A stretch of 64,000 bases of DNA, from NCBI RefSeq assembly GCF_002796985.1, contig NZ_PEKX01000022.1, positions 1 through 64,000 of the forward strand, given 5' to 3'. The number at the start of each line of letters is the position of its first letter. Within the stretch, counting starts at the first letter, position 1. Shown here piece after piece: positions 59,372 to 64,000 of this stretch. The notes beneath the pieces were generated by a model. It had not been told where the DNA came from, did not search any database, and was given only the letters and a program-made list of their open reading frames with translations. Source of the stretch: Pseudomonas sp. GTDB lineage: Bacteria > Pseudomonadota > Gammaproteobacteria > Pseudomonadales > Pseudomonadaceae. Both the position numbers and the translations under genes were made by a program.

Positions 59372-59429
59372 CCGTCTCACTCTTTGTCCCCGCGGGCGGC
59401 CTGGCGCCGCTCGCCTGGAGGAATTCGCG

Positions 59430-60236
59430 ATGCCTCGTCGTTCGCAATCCTGGCTCAGCCGTTGCCTGACGCCCAAGGTCGACCTGCCGTTGAAGCTGGT
59501 CTGGTCTGCCGGCACGCTGTGCTGGCTGCTCGTGTTCGGCCTGTGGGCCGGGCTCTCCTACGGCGGTGTGGTGCCGGCGATGTTCCTGCCCACCCCTGAC
59601 GCGGTGCTCGCGGCCGGCGTTCGCCTGGCCAATGACGGCACCCTCGCCACCCATGTGATGGCCAGCGTCAAGGTGGTGATGATCGGCTTCATCGTCTCCT
59701 CGCTGGTGTCAGTGCCGTTGGGGCTGCTGATGGGCAGCTTCCGCATCGTCCAGGCGTTCCTCGAACCGCTGGTGAACTTCATCCGCTACCTGCCGGTGAC
59801 CTCCTTCGTGCCGCTGTTCATCCTGTGGATCGGCATCGGCCTGGAGCAGCGCGTCACCGTGATCATCTTCGGCGTGTTCTTCCAGCAACTGGTGATGATC
59901 GCCGACGTCTCCCGCGGCGTCGCCAAGGACCTGGTGAACGCGTCCTACACCCTGGGCTGCAACCGCCGCGACGTGGTCCTCCACGTGCTCGGCCCGGCCT
60001 CGCTGCCCGGCGTGCTCGATACCCTGCGCGTGACCATGGGCTGGGCCTGGACCTACCTGGTAGTCGCCGAACTGGTCGCCGCCTCCAGCGGCCTGGGCTA
60101 CATCAGCCTCAAGGCGATGCGCGGCTTCCAGGTCGACGTGATCTTCCTGGCCATCGCCATCATCGGCCTGCTGGGCCTGATCACCGACCAACTCTTCCGA
60201 TTCATCCGACTGAAGGTGGCGTCATGGGCGCAGTAG
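59430..60236 (+). CDS. ABC transporter permease
   Basis: 268 residues with six membrane segments. The EAA-type loop NASYTLGCNRRDVVLHVLGPASLPGVLDTLR contacts the ATPase. SsuC/TauC-type family. Its end overlaps the ATPase start by 13 bases. Confidence 0.9.
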   Translation: MPRRSQSWLSRCLTPKVDLPLKLVWSAGTLCWLLVFGLWAGLSYGGVVPAMFLPTPDAVLAAGVRLANDGTLATHVMASVKVVMIGFIVSSLVSVPLGLLMGSFRIVQAFLEPLVNFIRYLPVTSFVPLFILWIGIGLEQRVTVIIFGVFFQQLVMIADVSRGVAKDLVNASYTLGCNRRDVVLHVLGPASLPGVLDTLRVTMGWAWTYLVVAELVAASSGLGYISLKAMRGFQVDVIFLAIAIIGLLGLITDQLFRFIRLKVASWAQ

Positions 60237-61057
60237 CGATCAAGCAGGAAGAACAAGCCGTGACCGGTCAGCAACCTGCCAAGCCGGCCCGCCTGCGGGT
60301 GGAGAACGTCAGCCTGCGTTACCGCACGCCCGACGGCGGCACTTTCAGCGCGCTGGAGAATGTCTCCTTCGAAGTCCCGGACCAGCAGTTCGCGGTGATC
60401 GTCGGGCCGTCCGGCTGCGGCAAGTCGAGCCTGCTCTACCTCACCGCCGGCCTGGCCGAGCCCACCGACGGTGACATATACGTCGGCGGCCAGCTGGTCG
60501 ACGGCCCCGGCGCCGACCGCGGCATGGTGTTCCAGAGCTACACCCTGTTCCCCTGGCTCAGCGTGCGCCAGAACGTCGAGTTCGGCCTCAAGCGCCGCGG
60601 CATGCCGGCGGCCGAGCGCCGCGAGATCGTCGACTACTACCTCGACGAAGTCGGCCTGCGCCGCTTCGAGAACAACTACCCCAAGCAGCTCTCCGGCGGA
60701 ATGATGCAGCGCGTGGCGATCGCCCGCGCGCTGGCGAACGACCCGCAGATCCTGCTGATGGACGAGCCCTTCGGCGCGCTCGACAGCCAGACCCGCATGC
60801 AGATGCAGCAACTGCTGCTGCGTGTGTGGGACCACAGCAAGAAGACCGTGGTGTTCGTCACCCACGACATCGACGAGGCCATCCTGCTGGGCGACCGCGT
60901 CTACGTCATGGGCGCTCGCCCCGGCCGCATCAAGCGCATCCTCGACGTGCCGATCGAGCGCCCGCGTTCGCTGGACATGGTCATGGACCGCCAGTTCATC
61001 GAGATGAAGCGCGAGATCCTCGGGCTGCTCCACGACGACCTGGAAGAAGCTCATTGA
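60224..61057 (+). CDS. ABC transporter ATP-binding protein
   Basis: 277 residues from ATG 60224; the open frame extends upstream inside the permease but is not protein-like. Walker A GPSGCGKSS, signature LSGGMMQRVAIARAL, Walker B ILLMDEPFGALD, H-loop VFVTHDIDEAILL. SsuB/TauB-type ATPase powering the permease. Confidence 0.92.
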   Translation: MGAVAIKQEEQAVTGQQPAKPARLRVENVSLRYRTPDGGTFSALENVSFEVPDQQFAVIVGPSGCGKSSLLYLTAGLAEPTDGDIYVGGQLVDGPGADRGMVFQSYTLFPWLSVRQNVEFGLKRRGMPAAERREIVDYYLDEVGLRRFENNYPKQLSGGMMQRVAIARALANDPQILLMDEPFGALDSQTRMQMQQLLLRVWDHSKKTVVFVTHDIDEAILLGDRVYVMGARPGRIKRILDVPIERPRSLDMVMDRQFIEMKREILGLLHDDLEEAH

Positions 61058-61158
61058 GACTCGGCGCCGCCCACCCTCACCTCAGCCCTCTCCGTGAGGA
61101 GGGGCCCCCTACGGAGCCCGGCTATTGCTGTAGTTAGCCGGCGAGCGCGGTGCTTTTC

Positions 61159-61236
61159 GTAGGAGCGAGCTTGCTCGCGAACCGCCCAGCGCCGGACCTG
61201 CGGGTGAGTTTGTTCGCGAGCAAGCTCGCTCCTACA
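61159..61236. repeat. Inverted REP pair (BIME-like)
   Basis: GTAGGAGCGAGCTTGCTCGC at 61159 and its inverted copy at 61212-61236 lie between the ABC operon and the GMC gene. Confidence 0.85.
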
Positions 61237-61306
61237 GGTTGGGTGTTGTGGCGGTGTGTGAGCTTGCCCCTCAACCCATTCACGCCACACTCCAAAGGGA
61301 GCCCCA

Positions 61307-62935
61307 ATGTCCTCCACCCACGACTCCACCTTCGACTACCTCATCGTCGGCGCCGGCTCCGCCGGTTGCGTCCTGGCCAACCGCCTGAGCGCCGACCCGT
61401 CGGTGCGCGTCTGCCTGCTGGAAGCCGGCGGCAGCGACGCCAGCCCGCGCGTGCAGACCCCGGCTGGCACCATCACCCTGTACAAGAGCAAGATCTTCAG
61501 CTGGAACTTCTACTCCGCGCCGCAGAAGCGTCTGAACAACCGCTCGCTGCACTGCCCGCGCGGCAAGGCCCTGGGTGGCTCCAGTTCGATGAACAGCATG
61601 ATCTACATCCGTGGCCATGCCTCGGACTACGACCGCTGGGAACAGGACGGCTGCCCAGGTTGGGGCTGGAAGGACGTGCTGCCGTTCTTCAAGAAATCCG
61701 AACGCAACCTGCTCGGCCAGGACCCGGCGCTGCACGGCACCGTCGGCGAACTGGTGGTGGACAAGCCGCGCGACCCCAACCCGCTGTCCAGCCTGTTCAT
61801 CAAGGCCGGCGAGCGCATCGGCCTGCGCCGCAACGATGACTTCAACGGCCGCGAATTCGAAGGCGTCGGCATCTACAACCTGACCCAGAAGGACGCCAGG
61901 CGCCTGAGCAGCTACCGCGCCTTCGTCGCGCCGCTGCAACGGCCGAATCTCACCGTATTGAGCGGTCGCCAGGTGGGTCGCCTGCTGCTCGAAGGTCAGC
62001 GCGTCACCGGCATCGAACTGCGCAGCGGCGAACGCCTGCAGGCGCGCCGCGAGGTGATCCTCTGCGCCGGCTCCCTCGGCTCGCCGCAGATACTGCTGGC
62101 TTCCGGTATCGGCCCGGCCGCCGAGCTGAAAGCCGCTGGCATCCCGGTGAAACACGACCTGCCGGGCGTGGGCAAGAACCTCCAGGACCACCTCGACGGC
62201 CTGGTCACAGTGCGCTCGCCCAGCCCGCTGAGCCTGGGCTTCTCCCTCGGCTCGCTGCCGCAGATCCTGCTCTCGCCGTTCAAGTACCTGCTGGCGAAGA
62301 AGGGCTGGCTGACCACCAACTACGTCGAGGCTGGCGGCTTTGCCCGCACCCCGCTGGCGGAAGGCCTGGCGGACGTGCAGTTCCACTTCGTGCCCGGCTA
62401 CCGCAGCCACCGTGGTCGCCTGTTCGAGTGGGGCCATGGCTATGCCGTACACACCTGCGTGCTGCGCCCGAAAAGCATCGGCGAGCTGCGGGTGAAGCCC
62501 GGTGGTGACATCGAGATCGACTACAACTTCCTCGCCAACGAGGAAGACGGCCGCGTGCTGGTGGAAGGCGTGAAGCTGGCGCGCAAGATCCTCGCCCAGC
62601 CGGAGTTCGACAGCATCCGTGGCGCTGAAATGCTGCCCGGCCCGCAGGTGCAGACCGACGAACAATTGATGGACCACCTGCGCGACTACGCCGCCACCGT
62701 GTTCCACCCGGTGGGCACCTGCAAGATGGGCGAAGACCCGCTGGCGGTGGTCGACCTGCGCCTGCGCGTGCACGGCCTGAAGGGGCTGCGCGTGGTAGAT
62801 GCTTCGATCATGCCGACGCTCATCAGCGGCAACACCAACGCGCCCTGCATCATGCTCGGCGAGCGCGCGGCGGCGATGATCCTGGAAGAGAGCCGCGCCA
62901 CTGCTGCAGCTCCCTCCCAGGCAGTCCCGGTCTGA
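61307..62935 (+). CDS. GMC-family FAD oxidoreductase (choline/alcohol dehydrogenase-like)
   Basis: 542 residues. FAD-binding motif YLIVGAGSAGCVLANRLS (11-28), GMC signature 1 in RGKALGGSSSMNSMIYIRGH, signature 2 GSLGSPQILLASGIGP, and C-terminal HPVGTCKMGEDP plus GNTNAPCIMLGERAA. The active-site His and Asn positions are present. It oxidises an alcohol; specificity is unknown. The gene is 249 bases after the ABC operon on the same strand, separated by REP repeats, so a shared substrate pathway is possible but not shown. Confidence 0.88.
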   Translation: MSSTHDSTFDYLIVGAGSAGCVLANRLSADPSVRVCLLEAGGSDASPRVQTPAGTITLYKSKIFSWNFYSAPQKRLNNRSLHCPRGKALGGSSSMNSMIYIRGHASDYDRWEQDGCPGWGWKDVLPFFKKSERNLLGQDPALHGTVGELVVDKPRDPNPLSSLFIKAGERIGLRRNDDFNGREFEGVGIYNLTQKDARRLSSYRAFVAPLQRPNLTVLSGRQVGRLLLEGQRVTGIELRSGERLQARREVILCAGSLGSPQILLASGIGPAAELKAAGIPVKHDLPGVGKNLQDHLDGLVTVRSPSPLSLGFSLGSLPQILLSPFKYLLAKKGWLTTNYVEAGGFARTPLAEGLADVQFHFVPGYRSHRGRLFEWGHGYAVHTCVLRPKSIGELRVKPGGDIEIDYNFLANEEDGRVLVEGVKLARKILAQPEFDSIRGAEMLPGPQVQTDEQLMDHLRDYAATVFHPVGTCKMGEDPLAVVDLRLRVHGLKGLRVVDASIMPTLISGNTNAPCIMLGERAAAMILEESRATAAAPSQAVPV

Positions 62936-62944
62936 CGGCTTTCT

Positions 62945-63176
62945 GTAGGAGCGAGCTTGCTCGCGAACCCGGTAGTAGGGCGGACAACCTGGAACAGGTT
63001 ATCCGCCGGCCCTTGCGGCGGATAACGCTGGCGCGTTATGCGCCCTACGGCTCGGCGTCCCCCTTGGTCCTACAGTCACCGGGAAGCTCATTCGTAGGAT
63101 GGGTGGAGCTTGCGATACCCATCAGCGGGCTTGCCGGTGATCGATGGGTATCGCTTCGCTCCACGCCATCCTACGG
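62945..63176. repeat. Cluster of three different palindromic repeat families
   Basis: A REP (62945-62968); a long inverted repeat beginning GTAGGGCGGACAACC and ending GCGTTATGCGCCCTAC (about 62974-63050); and another beginning GTAGGATGGGTGGAGC and ending GCTCCACGCCATCCTAC (about 63093-63176). No gene in this 272-base gap. Confidence 0.8.
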
Positions 63177-63207
63177 GTGCCTCAGGCTCCCCTGCGGATA
63201 ACTGTTC

Positions 63208-63678
63208 TTACAGCCCCAACTCGCTCAACGACGGATGATCGTCCGGCCGGCGACCCTGCGGCCAATGGAACAGGCGTTCATCCTCGCTGATCGGCAGGTC
63301 GTTGATGCTGGCGTGGCGCTCGAACATCAGGCCGTTCTCGTCGAAGGCCCAGTTCTCGTTGCCGTAGGAGCGGAACCAGTTGCCCGAGTCGTCGTGCCAT
63401 TCATAGGCGAAGCGAACGGCGATGCGGTTGTCGGTGAACGCCCAGAGTTCCTTGATCAGCCGGTACTGCTGCTCGCGCACCCATTTGCCGGTGAGGAACT
63501 GGACGATCTGCTCGCGGCCCTCGACGAAGGTCGCGCGGTTGCGCCAGCGGCTGTCGGGCGTATAGGCCAGCGACACGCGGTGCGGGTCGCGGCTGTTCCA
63601 GCCATCCTCGGCGAGGCGGACTTTCTGGATGGCGGTGTCGCGGGTGAAGGGCGGCAGAGGGGGACGGGCTTCGCTCAT
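63208..63678 (-). CDS. DUF1348 (SnoaL/NTF2-like) protein
   Basis: 156 residues from ATG 63678, GGAG upstream; an earlier in-frame TTG is less likely. Motifs KVRLAEDGWNSRDPHRVSLAYT, WRNRATFVEGREQIVQFL and FAYEWHDDSGNWFRSYGNENW are characteristic of the family. NTF2-like cone fold; function unknown. Confidence 0.88.
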   Translation of the reverse strand: MSEARPPLPPFTRDTAIQKVRLAEDGWNSRDPHRVSLAYTPDSRWRNRATFVEGREQIVQFLTGKWVREQQYRLIKELWAFTDNRIAVRFAYEWHDDSGNWFRSYGNENWAFDENGLMFERHASINDLPISEDERLFHWPQGRRPDDHPSLSELGL

Positions 63679-63785
63679 GGTGGTCTCCAAGGGCAGTGAG
63701 AGTTGGGTGCCTGGTCTCCATACTCCGCCCGACCCCGGACGGGGTAAATGACGGCGATCCCACAGATATTGCCAACCTGCTTTTC

Positions 63786-63985
63786 GTAGGAGCGAGCTTG
63801 CTCGCGAACAGAGTCAACCGGTGGTGCTGAGGCTGGGCGGTTCGCGAGCAAGCTCGCTCCTACAGAATCGTCCCCGGCCATTAAGGCGTGTAGGGCGCAT
63901 AACCCGGAACGGGTTATGCGCCATGGTGGCGGATAACGCCGTAGGCGTTATGCGCCCTACAGGGCCGGGCGGTTCGCGAGCAAGG
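63786..63985. repeat. REP pair, GTAGGGCG-type palindrome and partial REP
   Basis: REP copies at 63786-63809 (forward) and 63840-63863 (inverted) flank about 30 bases. A GTAGGGCG...CGCCCTAC palindrome at about 63889-63962 is a second copy of the family at 62974. A partial REP begins at about 63971. No gene in the final 322 bases. Confidence 0.8.
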
Positions 63986-64000
63986 GCTAGGCGCCCCCTC

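Noticed and set aside
62945..63985. CRISPR array
   Set aside because: The repeats are palindromic, irregularly spaced, in both orientations and lack uniform spacers; they are REP-type elements.

Overview
The window is a high-GC gammaproteobacterial chromosome segment spanning a replication origin, and it fits a Pseudomonas, most likely of the P. aeruginosa lineage. The evidence is the order rnpA-rpmH / dnaA-dnaN-recF-gyrB, yidD-yidC-mnmE, mnmG-rsmG-parA-parB-atpIBEFHAGDC-glmU, the pairing ampDh2-like amidase / kinB-algB, and the following gltP / nucleoside-recognition / citA / GNAT / M16 series. That series runs parallel to P. aeruginosa PAO1 PA5485 down to PA5474. No rRNA, tRNA or CRISPR array was found.

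Layout. 1-5.8 kb (minus strand): a defence locus made of a DUF262 protein, cut by the left edge, and a single-chain type ISP-like restriction-modification enzyme. It ends next to gyrB in a cluster of short direct repeats that look like the end of a mobile element. 5.9-12.2 kb (minus): gyrB, recF (carrying two perfect parS sites), dnaN, dnaA. 12.2-12.7 kb: origin-type region with DnaA boxes. 12.7-21.5 kb (plus): rpmH, rnpA, yidD, yidC, mnmE, a second DnaA-box and AT-rich region, then mnmG, rsmG, parA, parB. 21.5-30.2 kb: the ATP synthase operon and glmU.

30.3-52 kb: MarC-family protein, lipoprotein amidase, KinB-AlgB two-component system, BON-domain protein, small envelope proteins behind a sigma-54-like promoter, glutamate and citrate transporters, a protease-like lipoprotein, GNAT and M16 proteins, an epimerase-like protein, an AraC regulator, a Na/Pi cotransporter with a Pho-box-like site nearby, and a PQQ-type sugar dehydrogenase. 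52-64 kb: TerC, CitM-type and AEC transporters, a large glycine- and tyrosine-rich exported protein of unknown role, a three-gene ABC uptake operon followed by a GMC oxidoreductase, and a DUF1348 protein. Three families of dispersed palindromic repeats fill the intergenic DNA near the right end.

The most striking genome-scale signal is at least 27 perfect DnaA boxes (TTATCCACA, either strand) spread over 12-56 kb, many inside genes and in several reading frames. The most promising accessory system is the DUF262 plus type ISP locus with its boundary repeats.
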